This document shows positions 19,547 through 28,794 of a DNA stretch of 64,000 nucleotides, piece by piece. Source of the DNA: Stentor roeselii (Eukaryota > Ciliophora > Heterotrichea > Heterotrichida > Stentoridae); assembly GCA_006503475.1 (NCBI GenBank), contig RSEH01000051.1, positions 62,001 to 126,000 of the forward strand. The letters are read 5' to 3'. The notes beneath the pieces were generated by a model. The model ran no database searches. It was given only the letters and a program-made list of their open reading frames with translations, and had not been told where the DNA came from. The position numbers and the translations under genes were made by a program. Position 1 is the stretch's first letter; each line of letters begins with the position of its first letter.

Positions 19547-21127
19547 TCAATCCTCAATACTAGACTCCTTAATAATAAACCTAACCACATGATCCTTCCT
19601 CAGCTGCTGTTTAATAAGAGCCTCAAAAGCAAGTATCCAAACATCAACCGGCACATTATTATCCTTCGAAATTTCCAAGTCAATACTTCTCTGTTTACAA
19701 ATAAGCGAAAAAGATTTATTCTCCATTTCGGGTTTTTTGAATCTTTTAAAATTTTTCGTCTTTCTTCCCTTCTGAATACTGATGATTTTAACAGAAAGCA
19801 TTCTTCCCGAGGCTTTATTTTCATTTAAATGCCACCACTCAACAAACTTCAAGTCAGCAGTGAGCAGAACATGCCTGGTATGAGGCTTTCCCCATCGTCC
19901 ATACTTGAGAAAAAGTCCTCCTTTCGTCAGTAAATTAACAAGTCCTTCAACTTTACCCAAAGCAGCCAAAGCTGTAAGACTTCTGATTTTTTCCTCATCT
20001 TTCGAGTTCTGGTCTTCTGAACTGAAACTTTGCTCTTGACTGTCAAATTCTTTCTGGTTTTCGTTGTCGAGTTGTTCGAAGTCGAAGTCCCAGGACTTTT
20101 CACTCACTTCTTTTAATTCTTCTGAAGCGTCTGAATCGGTTTTTAAGGAGGCTGAGTCTTCCTCGTCTGGGATGCGGGTGTCTGCGTTTCCTCTGAGGAC
20201 TGTTGCTCGGTGGCGTAGATATTGAGACTCTTCTTCTGTTCGGACGGGCAGGTCGCCTTCGGTTTTGTAGATAATGTTTTTTAGTTTTGAAAGATTGCGA
20301 GAGGTAATACTCCATCTTTGATAGTCATCTGCAGTTAAAGGCTTAACTACAATACATTTATCATAGTTATTTCCAAGATAAATAAAAGATATCCTGGTTT
20401 CCTCCTTTTCATCAATAATTTCCCTAACTTTCGTTAACTCAACCAAACATTCAGAAGCCTGAGCTCTTGCATTGACCTTAACATTAATTTCCTGCATGGA
20501 GATCGAGACATACATCCTAACAAATGAAAACTCTTCTTTTGCATAAGCTTCTTTGCAAAACCTGACATAACTTCGACACCCATTTAAAACCAACATCGCA
20601 GAATTATGAGTAAGCAAGCTTTGACTAACCCTTTTATCAATTCGAGTTCTAATCTTTTCAGCGAATTCATTTTCTAGAGAATCAAATTTTTCTTTAGCTT
20701 CTAAATACTCAGCAGTTGGTGAAATGAATTTTAAGATGATTTTAGGGAATAATACCACTGCTTCTACATTGGATGAGGAAGAATTTCCACTTTCAGAAGA
20801 ACTTGAAAATGAATTTCGACTTGACTTTGAGTCAGGATGTTCAGAGTTCATTTGAATGTCTTTTGAACTTCCAAGGTTTGAAAGTTTTCTCAGTTCTTTT
20901 TTTACCTTTGTTGGCACTTGAGGGTTGAGAAGTGTTTTCAAAGCTTTTTCAGGGAAAAAAGTTTGGAGTCGTTGTTTTTGACATTCTTTTAAAGACTCTG
21001 AAAGATTTTTCGCTTTTTTTAAAATCTCGTCTCGACTTATGAGCTCTTCTGTAAGTTCAAATGAGCCTTTAGCAGTTATTTTTTCATTAGAAGTTTTTTT
21101 CAGTGCATTTTGGATGATTTCGTTCAT
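19547..21127 (-). CDS. PH-domain protein
   Basis: A 526-residue protein. A Lys/Glu-rich N-terminus is followed by a Ser-rich linker (about 105-125), a middle region that may be a second PH-like fold (FIYLGNNYDKCIVVKPLTADDYQRW, about 250-275), an acidic Ser/Glu stretch (about 310-375), and a C-terminal PH domain (about 395-515) beginning GGLFLKYGRWGKPHTRHVLL and ending in the expected amphipathic helix with VDVWILAFEALI. PH domains bind phosphoinositides or proteins at membranes. The start codon lies only 5 bp from that of the divergent gene at 21133. Base composition flips sharply near 20320 inside the gene. Confidence 0.85.
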   Translation of the reverse strand: MNEIIQNALKKTSNEKITAKGSFELTEELISRDEILKKAKNLSESLKECQKQRLQTFFPEKALKTLLNPQVPTKVKKELRKLSNLGSSKDIQMNSEHPDSKSSRNSFSSSSESGNSSSSNVEAVVLFPKIILKFISPTAEYLEAKEKFDSLENEFAEKIRTRIDKRVSQSLLTHNSAMLVLNGCRSYVRFCKEAYAKEEFSFVRMYVSISMQEINVKVNARAQASECLVELTKVREIIDEKEETRISFIYLGNNYDKCIVVKPLTADDYQRWSITSRNLSKLKNIIYKTEGDLPVRTEEESQYLRHRATVLRGNADTRIPDEEDSASLKTDSDASEELKEVSEKSWDFDFEQLDNENQKEFDSQEQSFSSEDQNSKDEEKIRSLTALAALGKVEGLVNLLTKGGLFLKYGRWGKPHTRHVLLTADLKFVEWWHLNENKASGRMLSVKIISIQKGRKTKNFKRFKKPEMENKSFSLICKQRSIDLEISKDNNVPVDVWILAFEALIKQQLRKDHVVRFIIKESSIED

Positions 21128-21132
21128 TATAA
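21128..21132. promoter_or_regulatory. Five-base TATAA spacer between divergent start codons
   Basis: The sequence is CAT-TATAA-ATG: the minus-strand gene starts at 21127 and the plus-strand gene at 21133. If both starts are right, neither gene has room for a separate core promoter outside the other's coding region. Confidence 0.55.
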
Positions 21133-21675
21133 ATGAAGGGAAAACCGAAAGTCAAATCAAGTTTTAAAGAAAATCCAGAAGAAATCAAGTGGAAAGAGAA
21201 AAACCTGGAATCTTCTGAGTCATTTAACAGTGAAAATAAAGAAATAGAGCCAAAAAACCGCATAATTGACAGAAGAACAAATAATGACTCTTTCTCTTCA
21301 AACCCAATCATTATAAATAACTCTTCCCGAAACCAAGAAGCAGTCCAGCTCATCAACGCCCTGACCGACTACATCCTGATGAACTTCAACGAAAACCTCG
21401 AAAGCCTCGAAAATCTTTACCAGACCTGTTTAACCCTAACTTCCCTTAAAAACTCCGAAAATATACAGTCAATTCTCCACCTAAGAAAAGGTAAAATCAA
21501 GTGTTTAAAATGTGAAAATTTCAAAGAAATCCACAAAATCAAAGACATTCGATGCACTAAAAGTTCCTGTCGAATTTGCCTTGACTGTAGAGCAACCCTT
21601 GGAAATTCCTGCCCAGAATGTCGACGTCTTTACAGCGACAATGAAAAACTGCGTATTCACCTGAGTACCTGTTAG
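21133..21675 (+). CDS. Hypothetical protein with C-terminal zinc-binding (RING-like) cluster
   Basis: A 180-residue protein. The first 80 residues are Lys/Glu/Ser-rich and probably disordered. A helical middle follows (ALTDYILMNFNENLESL). The C-terminus has paired cysteines CLKC, C-x4-C-x2-C-x2-C (CTKSSCRICLDC), then CPEC and a final HLSTC. This spacing suggests a treble-clef or RING-like zinc fold, but it is too irregular for a firm RING call. No partner is known. Start context is TATAAATG, directly against the divergent PH gene. Met83 is the next possible start, so the N-terminus is less certain. Confidence 0.75.
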   Translation: MKGKPKVKSSFKENPEEIKWKEKNLESSESFNSENKEIEPKNRIIDRRTNNDSFSSNPIIINNSSRNQEAVQLINALTDYILMNFNENLESLENLYQTCLTLTSLKNSENIQSILHLRKGKIKCLKCENFKEIHKIKDIRCTKSSCRICLDCRATLGNSCPECRRLYSDNEKLRIHLSTC

Positions 21676-21741
21676 CAATCTCTTAAAACTGCCTCAAATC
21701 TTCACTAAACACCTAATCTATTAACCCTTAATATCAAAACA

Positions 21742-22431
21742 ATGGCTAAAGAGAGTCTTCTCCTCAAAAACCTTCTCAGCTCAACCAGCTTTACTCGAGA
21801 CCAACGATTTTCTTCTTTAACAGAAGAGTCAAAGTCAGGTCCTTTTAACCTGACTTCATCATTTCAAAGTTCTTTCCAAGGCGAGATGCTAAGATTCAAA
21901 AAGTCCTCAAAAGAACTAACGATTTCCCGATGGTGCGTTTTAAATGAAAACAGTTTCCGTTACTACAAAACTAAATTTTCTGCTCTTTGTGAGGAAAAAC
22001 CTTTGCTCGAACTACCAACAAGTCTGATAACTTCAGTGAAGGCTTTATCCTCTGACAGTGAATTCGCTTTAGAAATTTTCACAGGTGAAGAAAATCTTCC
22101 ACTTTCTCCACTTTCTTCTAAATTTTCTATGAAAAGCTCAGCTTCTTGTAAGTCTTCTCGACATCTATTGTCAAGGCCTCGTTATCTTGAACCGAGACCT
22201 GGAAAATTCACGAAGCCTGCCGTGAACACTGTGATTTTCCCCAGTCCTGAGAAAACTATCAGAAAAAACAGCGTCGGGATTAGAGAAAGTAAAATTTCCT
22301 GGACTACTAGAGAGAATTTAATGTATCTCACTGAAGAACGACTGATTTTTATCGTTTCTCAAAGAAATGACTGGGAAAAATGGCAAAAAGCTTTCAGTCG
22401 TTTCGTGAAAGTAGAAGTTTTAACTAATTAA
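21742..22431 (+). CDS. Short PH-domain protein
   Basis: A 229-residue protein. A PH fold starts near residue 47 (GEMLRFKKSSKELTISRWCVL) and its last strands and helix lie at the C-terminus (MYLTEERLIFIVSQRNDWEKWQKAFSRF in outline). Between them is a Ser/Pro-rich insertion of about 90 residues (about 110-195), so this is a split PH domain with a loop insertion. It belongs to a local run of PH or PH-like genes (19547, 21742, 24623). Its TAA overlaps the stop codon of the convergent channel gene. Confidence 0.75.
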   Translation: MAKESLLLKNLLSSTSFTRDQRFSSLTEESKSGPFNLTSSFQSSFQGEMLRFKKSSKELTISRWCVLNENSFRYYKTKFSALCEEKPLLELPTSLITSVKALSSDSEFALEIFTGEENLPLSPLSSKFSMKSSASCKSSRHLLSRPRYLEPRPGKFTKPAVNTVIFPSPEKTIRKNSVGIRESKISWTTRENLMYLTEERLIFIVSQRNDWEKWQKAFSRFVKVEVLTN

Positions 22432-24566
22432 TCAGAGTCACTTTTGAATAAGTTGATTTGTGACTTCCAAGTAATGACTGGGACTTGAAGGTTGAGACCT
22501 TCTTGTGGGTTACTTTTGAACTCGAGAAGACCATCATTTTCATCGACTTCAATTTGGTTGAGCGACCTGCAAGTGATCAATCTTCTGTCAAACTCCTGAG
22601 AACGAATCTCCTCGATTGACTCTTCTTCATGATCAGAAATATCTAAAAAGTCATCAATTTTCGACATATTCGCTGATTTCGAAGAATCCTTCTCAAAAGT
22701 TTCATCATCTTTAAAGTCAAACTGAGAGATTTTCTGTACAAGAAGAGGGTCTTTAAAGATCTTCTCAGGACCTTTCTCAACTCCTCCGATTTGAGCAGAG
22801 GAATAAACAAGGTTCACAAAGCGCTTTGGCTTGTTAGTGTCGACCATGTACTTTGAGACTACTTTGCTTTTGCCTTCACGGGTTTCAAGCCATTTTTTTC
22901 TGGCTTCGTCTTTGTCGAAGTTGAGAAGGTTTTCTCCACAGATAGTAGCGACGTGTCCTTCTTTTCCACATAAAAAACAGTTCACGGAGAGGATTTTCAG
23001 GTCGTCATTTCGACATTGGTTTTTTATGTAATCGCACATTCGCTGAGCGTCGGGATTTCTTTCTAATAAACTTTCAATACTTTCTCTTGAAAGTGAAAGG
23101 GTCTCGACGAACTCGGTACAACGCACTGAACAACAACGTGGCATTAAAGTGAATAAAGCGATTTCACCGAAAAAATTGTTTTCACGAAGTTGGATGAATA
23201 TTGATTGGGTCTCGCTGTGGAAAAGCTCGACTACACCGTTTTGGATGAAGTACATTGTTGTGCTTTTCTCGCCTTGCTCGAAAACTATGTCACTCGGCGC
23301 AAATGTCTTCGGCTCAAGCAGTTTCGTTAGCTGAAGGCGAAAATGCCCCTGAAAGTGGTTGAAAGCACTGCAGACCAGTAAGGTCTGTCCGCGGGTATGA
23401 ACGAAAATTTCTTCTCGCAAGGGCTCTGAAAGCAATCCAAGAATTTCATTTTCACCCATCAATGACTGTTTCAAGTGGTCCCAAATATAATCCAGGTACC
23501 TTCTAGCCCTAAACCTCAATTCATTAGGTAGGTTCTGATTCTTCATATACGCATTGATCGCCACACATTGTTCCCTATAAATATTCTGATCAGCAGTTTG
23601 CTTAGACACAAGTCCTCCAATGCTTCCAATAGTATATGCGAACATAGCACATGCAACTCCCATGGCCATGATAGCGAAAGTGATTTCATTATTAGTCACA
23701 GGGTAAATATCTCCATATCCCACAGTAGCCATAGTAGTGAATGCCCAATAAAGAGAAGTGATATAAATTTCAAAGTTATCGCCAGTCTCAAAATAAGCTT
23801 TGGTCAGCCAAGTCTCAGGATGTGTTTGCGAGTCGAGATAAGAGATATAATACCAAAGACATGCAGTCCAATGAGCAATCATATAAGCAAAAATAACCAA
23901 CTTCGCGAAAACCAACACACTTGCCAAGAAGTGAGAAGAAATATAATCCTCGATTTCAATCAGGATCTTTTTCAGCTTCGCCAGTCGTAAAAGTCGTAAA
24001 ATTCTGTAAAATCTCATAATTCTTAAAAGTTGAGCCGCTGTCGTCACCCGACTGTTGCCAGTGTCGTTTGAGTCTCCAATTGCCATGTCATATGGAAAAG
24101 TACTCATCAAGTCAAGCCAAAACCAGTACTTTAGGTAGTTCTTCGAGATTTCTTTACGTGAGGCGATGATGGAGCCTCCTTGGTAGTAAGCAGTGTTGAA
24201 GGAAAGCACGATATCGATAAAAAAGAAAACTGTTATGAAAATATCGATTTTTCTCCAGACTGTCATGTCTTGCACCTCAAAAGCTAAGAAAAAAGGAATT
24301 GTCAATGACTGGTAAAAGATTATGAAAAATGCTGAAATGTCCCAAGTGAGCTTCCAAGAGCTTTCAGGGTGAAAAATCCATTTGCTTCTATCACCTTCCT
24401 CGTCACCTGCACCGTTACCAGGGAAGTACTCTTCTTTCGAGCTGCGATTCACAGCGCCGAGTACGGCAAGGCCGAGTTTTTGATCATTTTTGTAGAACTT
24501 TTCCGAGATTTCCATCAAAGAAGCTGAAGAGTATCTTTTTCGGTTCGAATTTGCCATAAGCAGCAT
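22428..24566 (-). CDS. Voltage-gated K+ channel with cyclic-nucleotide-binding-like domain and CCHC zinc knuckle
   Basis: A 712-residue channel subunit of the EAG/HCN type. S1-S3 lie at about 76-160, the voltage sensor S4 carries Arg/Lys every third residue (RIMRFYRILRLLRLAKLKK, about 182-200), and the filter TVGYGD at 281-286 specifies K+. After S6 come a C-linker and a CNBD (about 400-515) with FGEIA at 466-470. In the phosphate-binding cassette the usual R-T/S pair is RCC (477-479), so ligand binding may be altered. A CCHC zinc knuckle follows at 530-543 (C530, C533, H538, C543). The acidic tail has no known domain. The N-terminus may start at Met1 or Met4. It is probably one of many such ciliate channels controlling ciliary beating and membrane potential. 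Confidence 0.95.
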   Translation of the reverse strand: MLLMANSNRKRYSSASLMEISEKFYKNDQKLGLAVLGAVNRSSKEEYFPGNGAGDEEGDRSKWIFHPESSWKLTWDISAFFIIFYQSLTIPFFLAFEVQDMTVWRKIDIFITVFFFIDIVLSFNTAYYQGGSIIASRKEISKNYLKYWFWLDLMSTFPYDMAIGDSNDTGNSRVTTAAQLLRIMRFYRILRLLRLAKLKKILIEIEDYISSHFLASVLVFAKLVIFAYMIAHWTACLWYYISYLDSQTHPETWLTKAYFETGDNFEIYITSLYWAFTTMATVGYGDIYPVTNNEITFAIMAMGVACAMFAYTIGSIGGLVSKQTADQNIYREQCVAINAYMKNQNLPNELRFRARRYLDYIWDHLKQSLMGENEILGLLSEPLREEIFVHTRGQTLLVCSAFNHFQGHFRLQLTKLLEPKTFAPSDIVFEQGEKSTTMYFIQNGVVELFHSETQSIFIQLRENNFFGEIALFTLMPRCCSVRCTEFVETLSLSRESIESLLERNPDAQRMCDYIKNQCRNDDLKILSVNCFLCGKEGHVATICGENLLNFDKDEARKKWLETREGKSKVVSKYMVDTNKPKRFVNLVYSSAQIGGVEKGPEKIFKDPLLVQKISQFDFKDDETFEKDSSKSANMSKIDDFLDISDHEEESIEEIRSQEFDRRLITCRSLNQIEVDENDGLLEFKSNPQEGLNLQVPVITWKSQINLFKSDSD

Positions 24567-24622
24567 TTTTACGATATTATCAAATCCTTATTTCAGACTA
24601 AAATTAGAGCCATTATTTAATA

Positions 24623-25198
24623 ATGGGAAATTCACAGACGAACAACACACTAAACCCGAGCAATCCTTACAAATCTTACTCTTTCGAGTACCTAGAACCC
24701 CTCAGAACAGAGCCCAATTCAAACAACTGGCCTTCGACTTGGTCAAGACTTTCTCTGATCTGTTCATCGACCAATCTTCTAATGGTCACTTCTGAGGGTC
24801 TTCAAGAAGAACTTCTCATCGACTCTGACTTCAAGATCTTAAACGAACAGCCTGAAAACTGCATCTTGACTCTTCAGTTCAACTCGTCATCCTCGTCAGT
24901 CCTCCGGACCTGCAAGATTCGACCAAAGGAACCTTCGGACTTCATATCCTGGAAGGCAACTTTGCAAGATCTTCTTCGATCCAAATGGACTGACCAGAAG
25001 AAATGCGAGGTCTGTTTAAAGCACTTTGGCCTTGTAAGGCGAAAGCATCACTGCCGGAAGTGTTTTCGTTGCGTTTGCAGAAAGTGCTCGCAGTTCAGGT
25101 CAACTCTTCCTGAACTCGGGTTTCAAGAACTGGTAAGACTTTGCAGGTTATGCAGCAGGACAGTGTTGGAGAAGCGGTCTTCGAAGGGAGAAAGATGA
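24623..25198 (+). CDS. PH-FYVE-like zinc-finger protein with myristoylation-type N-terminus
   Basis: A 191-residue protein starting MGNSQTN (Gly2, Thr6), a plausible N-myristoylation site. Residues about 35-130 look like a small PH fold ending in DFISWKATLQDLLRSKW. The C-terminal 60 residues are an FYVE-type zinc finger: CEVC, then RRKHHCRKC, CRKC and CRLC, giving eight zinc ligands. The R(R/K)HHCR signature binds phosphatidylinositol 3-phosphate on endosomes; here the Gly that normally follows is Phe and the WxxD motif is only partly present (WTDQ). Role in endosomal traffic is inferred. It is divergent from the channel gene across 56 bp. Confidence 0.9.
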   Translation: MGNSQTNNTLNPSNPYKSYSFEYLEPLRTEPNSNNWPSTWSRLSLICSSTNLLMVTSEGLQEELLIDSDFKILNEQPENCILTLQFNSSSSSVLRTCKIRPKEPSDFISWKATLQDLLRSKWTDQKKCEVCLKHFGLVRRKHHCRKCFRCVCRKCSQFRSTLPELGFQELVRLCRLCSRTVLEKRSSKGER

Positions 25199-25221
25199 AA
25201 TAAGTAGTAATAATCTTAGAT

Positions 25222-25872
25222 TTAAGGACTTGGGTGGTAGGCGAAGTTGCTCATTAGCAGAAGTTTGGTGAATGGATAGACTGTTCCTATTTCCACCTGT
25301 TCAAGCCAAGGATTTCCTTTTACAGGGACTACTGCGGCTTGCGCTTTGAGTCGTTTTTGTTGCTCGTTGGAAAGTTTTACTAAGAAGAACTCTCCACATT
25401 CACTTTTGGCCAAAACTTCCTTGTTGCCTTTCACTGGCTTCGGACCTAGAAGACGGTTGAGCTCGGCTTCGTCTTCAGCCGAAATGGAGATTTCAGGGAA
25501 GCGGTCAAGTAGAAGATTGAGTCCTTCTAGCATCACTTCAGGTTTTTTTAACTCGTTGATGGCTTCTTTTAAAACGAGAAGAATACTTTTGAAGGGTTTT
25601 TCATCTAGGTGAAGGACAAACATGTATAAAATCCAAAGTCGAGGAAGTTGAAGAATTGCGTCGCCTTTTTGGTTTAAACCTTTTGGAACTGGTTTTCTGA
25701 AAGAGATGATTCGCTCGTTTTTGAAGAACTCGTTGAACTCTGTGCGAAGAAGAGACATTGACTTGTTTGTGCTGGACACGTAGTTATCGTATATGTCGTT
25801 CAGGGCCGAGACTATTTTGTCGTCTGGATCTTTGTTCATCACTCGGTTTAAACTTTTACCTCTGGCTGTCAT
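25222..25872 (-). CDS. Hypothetical helical protein, 216 residues
   Basis: No family recognised. The N-terminal half is helical (NDIYDNYVSSTNKSMSLLRT; LQLPRLWILYMFVLHLDEKP), the middle has an acidic stretch (SAEDEAELNRLL), and the C-terminus is mixed and may be beta-rich (EFFLVKLSNEQQKRL; VYPFTKLLLMSNFAY). No signal peptide, membrane span or cysteine cluster. Flanked tightly: 23 bp from the convergent FYVE gene and 47 bp from the divergent gene at 25920. Balanced codon use and close packing support a real gene. Confidence 0.75.
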   Translation of the reverse strand: MTARGKSLNRVMNKDPDDKIVSALNDIYDNYVSSTNKSMSLLRTEFNEFFKNERIISFRKPVPKGLNQKGDAILQLPRLWILYMFVLHLDEKPFKSILLVLKEAINELKKPEVMLEGLNLLLDRFPEISISAEDEAELNRLLGPKPVKGNKEVLAKSECGEFFLVKLSNEQQKRLKAQAAVVPVKGNPWLEQVEIGTVYPFTKLLLMSNFAYHPSP

Positions 25873-25919
25873 TTAAATTTAAATAATAGAAAAATCTGCA
25901 TGAAGAATTAGAGTTATAA

Positions 25920-27746
25920 ATGTCTGTCACGATTCACAATACTGAAACTCTTGAATCGGTCACTTGTGCTAATCTGGCTGTTGAGGATGCTCTTGGGAGG
26001 TTAGCTTGTCCTCGATCTGACTACTTTTTAGTTACCAGCGAAGGTGATATGCTAGACTTGCGACAAAAGCTTCCCCCATCAATGTTCAGTCCATTATACC
26101 TCTTCAGAAAATCCTCAGTAGACACATGCTGCCAGCTTTCGAGTCCTCCACTAGACCAGTACTTCCCTTCCTCAATCTTCAAAGACCCAATAAACTTCAA
26201 GAGTTACCACAACATAAAAGAGCCATTTCAAAGTATTCCCGAGATCGAAAAAAACCTATTCAAGAACCAAAACGAAGCAATAACCCTATACGCAAAGTAC
26301 ACATCCCTAAAAGATTCATTCAACAAGACCAAACTTCTCTCAAACATTCGATTCGAAGCCGCAGTGGCCCTTCGGCTTTACATGAAAAAGTTCATCAAAA
26401 GTCGAGCCGAGGAACACGAAGTCCTCAAAGAAGAAGTCGAAAATCTTCAACAAAAAGTAATTTCAAATTCAAATAACTTCAAAGAAAAACTCAGTAAAAT
26501 CAAAGAAACTTTCATGTCTGACGAGATCAAAGAACTTGTTCAGTCATCCTTACGAGGATACTCAAACATCATGAATGAAAAAATTTTAAAACTCAGTCAA
26601 AAAGTAGACCGAATCGACGAAATCTTCTCAGATGCGGAAAATGCTTTGACCCGAGCTGAAGAGTCTTACGATAAAGCAAAACCAACTGTTGAACGTGAAT
26701 TGTCAAAAATTGATTACAAGGGAATATTTTTAGATGATTTCAGTGAATTGCTTAATATCGTTGATGACTATGCAAAGTTTCGAAAATGGTTTTTTGAAGC
26801 TGAAGCTGCTGACCAGTCGCCTGAGACTCGAGAACAACTTGCGAGAAAAATGCAGGGAATGGAAGTGAATTTGAAAAGAGGCTCTGATTCTCTTCTGGAT
26901 TATAAAGTCAAACTTGAAAATGCCCAGGCAGAGTCCAGGGTGATTTCAACTAATCAGAGAAGAATCCAGGACTTTTACAAAGACAGGTCAATTCGAGAGT
27001 TCGTGAAAATTTCTCATAAAATCAAATATTTATTCAGTGATAAACTCAAAAACTTCAAAAAAAAAATCAAGAAAATCGACCAATTAAAGGAATTTTTAAC
27101 AATTCCTGAAAAAATCGAAGAAGCTTGTCGTGCTGCTGAAGCAGAAGAAAATAGATCGGCTTTGAAAATGATGGAAATTCATGAACTTTATTTAGGACTT
27201 TGCCAGGTTTTGATTAAGGATTATACGGAGAGGAAGGATTTTTTACAGAGGTTTGGGACGATTTTACCGAAGGATACTTGTTTGGGGCTTAATGCTCCTG
27301 TGATGAGCAGGAGTTATTTAAGACAACTTGTAAAAGTTCAGCCTTCTGAAGAACTTCCTGAGTCGCAGGTCAACCAGTTGTCGAAAAATGAACTCATTAA
27401 GTATTATGAAGGACTACTTGCGTCGAAAGAGCAGAAATACACAAGACATGTCAATGAATTGAAGAAAAAAGAACTAAAATTGCAGGATCATTATGTTTAT
27501 TTGGTAAGGTATAAGGAAAAAATTCAGAAAGATACTAGAAATCAAGAAATTCTCTTGAAAAAGTATTTGCAAGAATTGCAGGATTGCAGAAGTAAAAGTA
27601 TCTCGGAAGTTTATGCGAAAAGGTTTCAGGATGAAGTTGAGAAGCTGAAGGAAAAGGAAAAAGTTTTTAAAGCTATTCATTTGATGAATTTAAAGTCACT
27701 TGAAAATGAAAATGATCAGCTTAAGTCTTCTAGAGGGTTTAAGTGA
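25920..27746 (+). CDS. Coiled-coil scaffold, possible ATG11/FIP200-like autophagy protein
   Basis: A 608-residue protein. The first 65 residues look like a ubiquitin-like fold (VTIHNTETLESV; DYFLVTSEGDMLDLRQKL; LYLFRKS), followed by long helices and coiled coil to the end. This order, an N-terminal ubiquitin-like domain then an ATG17-like helical region with EAAVALRLYMKKF and a C-terminal coiled coil, resembles ATG11 and FIP200/RB1CC1, which assemble the autophagy initiation complex. The C-terminal claw domain is not evident, so the protein may be shorter than orthologues or a different coiled-coil family. Start context is TATAAATG. Confidence 0.8.
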   Translation: MSVTIHNTETLESVTCANLAVEDALGRLACPRSDYFLVTSEGDMLDLRQKLPPSMFSPLYLFRKSSVDTCCQLSSPPLDQYFPSSIFKDPINFKSYHNIKEPFQSIPEIEKNLFKNQNEAITLYAKYTSLKDSFNKTKLLSNIRFEAAVALRLYMKKFIKSRAEEHEVLKEEVENLQQKVISNSNNFKEKLSKIKETFMSDEIKELVQSSLRGYSNIMNEKILKLSQKVDRIDEIFSDAENALTRAEESYDKAKPTVERELSKIDYKGIFLDDFSELLNIVDDYAKFRKWFFEAEAADQSPETREQLARKMQGMEVNLKRGSDSLLDYKVKLENAQAESRVISTNQRRIQDFYKDRSIREFVKISHKIKYLFSDKLKNFKKKIKKIDQLKEFLTIPEKIEEACRAAEAEENRSALKMMEIHELYLGLCQVLIKDYTERKDFLQRFGTILPKDTCLGLNAPVMSRSYLRQLVKVQPSEELPESQVNQLSKNELIKYYEGLLASKEQKYTRHVNELKKKELKLQDHYVYLVRYKEKIQKDTRNQEILLKKYLQELQDCRSKSISEVYAKRFQDEVEKLKEKEKVFKAIHLMNLKSLENENDQLKSSRGFK

Positions 27747-28794
27747 GTAGTTTGTAAGAAATAGTGATTTAAAATTAGAGATATTTCTTGATTCACTTAA
27801 TTAGGGTTAATTTAAATTTTGATTAAATAAACGGATTTCAATAAAATATGGCTTCAAATTTTTATTTAGTTATTTATGAAACTTAGTCTTGAAAAGATTT
27901 TAATGTTTTAACAGCATTTACAATATTCGATTGAAGTTATCTCTGATGAAACGTAACCCATTTCTTTTAATATATTTAAAATTTTACCCGAATACCTTTA
28001 TACTTCTATATAAAATACCATTTTTACATAAATATTCAAAAATTAATATATTCTAGCTTAGTAAATAATGATTCTTCATATACTTTCAAGACCTTTAATT
28101 GTAAATAATTTTCAACTTCAAATTTTTTATCTGTTTTATTTTTGAACTAGTGCATAAACTTAGCATTTACTCTTATTTTCTTTTACTTCTTGTCTATCTT
28201 AAACTACAAGAGGTTTCGAATCTGAATTTTCCTCAATTTTGTCTCATTTTTTATTAGGAAGTACTTGAGTAATATTAAAAAAAAATTCATTAATATTCTA
28301 TTACACAACTTTAATTCATGGAGCATGACTAACTTTTTCATTTCTTTCAATAAATAATTTATTCTTAAGTATCTTACTTCATTTGTAATTTAATTGATTT
28401 TTTAAAATTAAGTCTCATTGTTTGGTTAGATCATGGTAAGATGACTTTGCTGTTGTCTTCAATAAATAAAGTGTAAATAAACTTTTCAAAACTAATCTTA
28501 ACATAATCGTTAAAAATTATCCAGTTTCTAGAGATCCAAAAGAAAATCACAAGACATTTGGTTCCATATCCAAATTAAAAAATCTCTTGAATTTTACAAA
28601 TACAATGAAAAAGTCAATAAACGATCATTAATCCTCATCAATCCAAAAACATACCAGACCAATAGATCCATAATTAAAAATAAATCTTCATTCAAAGATT
28701 CAAACCCTTCAATCTGCAAGTTATTCCAATTCAAAATCACCCTAAAATCCCGAAACTTCTTCATCACAATCAACGAAACCTCTGAGAACAAAAA
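27747..28794. promoter_or_regulatory. Intergenic region, 1.05 kb
   Basis: AT-rich, between two + strand genes. A minus-strand frame at 28594-28791 is hydrophobic, low-complexity and lacks any recognisable domain, so I do not call it. No RNA gene, repeat or relic was recognised. The last 300 bp are A/C-rich on the + strand. Confidence 0.4.

Noticed and set aside
28209-28221. tRNA T-loop-like GGTTTCGAATCTG
   Set aside because: No matching acceptor, D or anticodon stems around it and one base too many in the loop.
28594-28791. Minus-strand frame of 65 residues upstream of CDC16
   Set aside because: Hydrophobic, low-complexity product from AT-rich DNA, no domain and no relic match.
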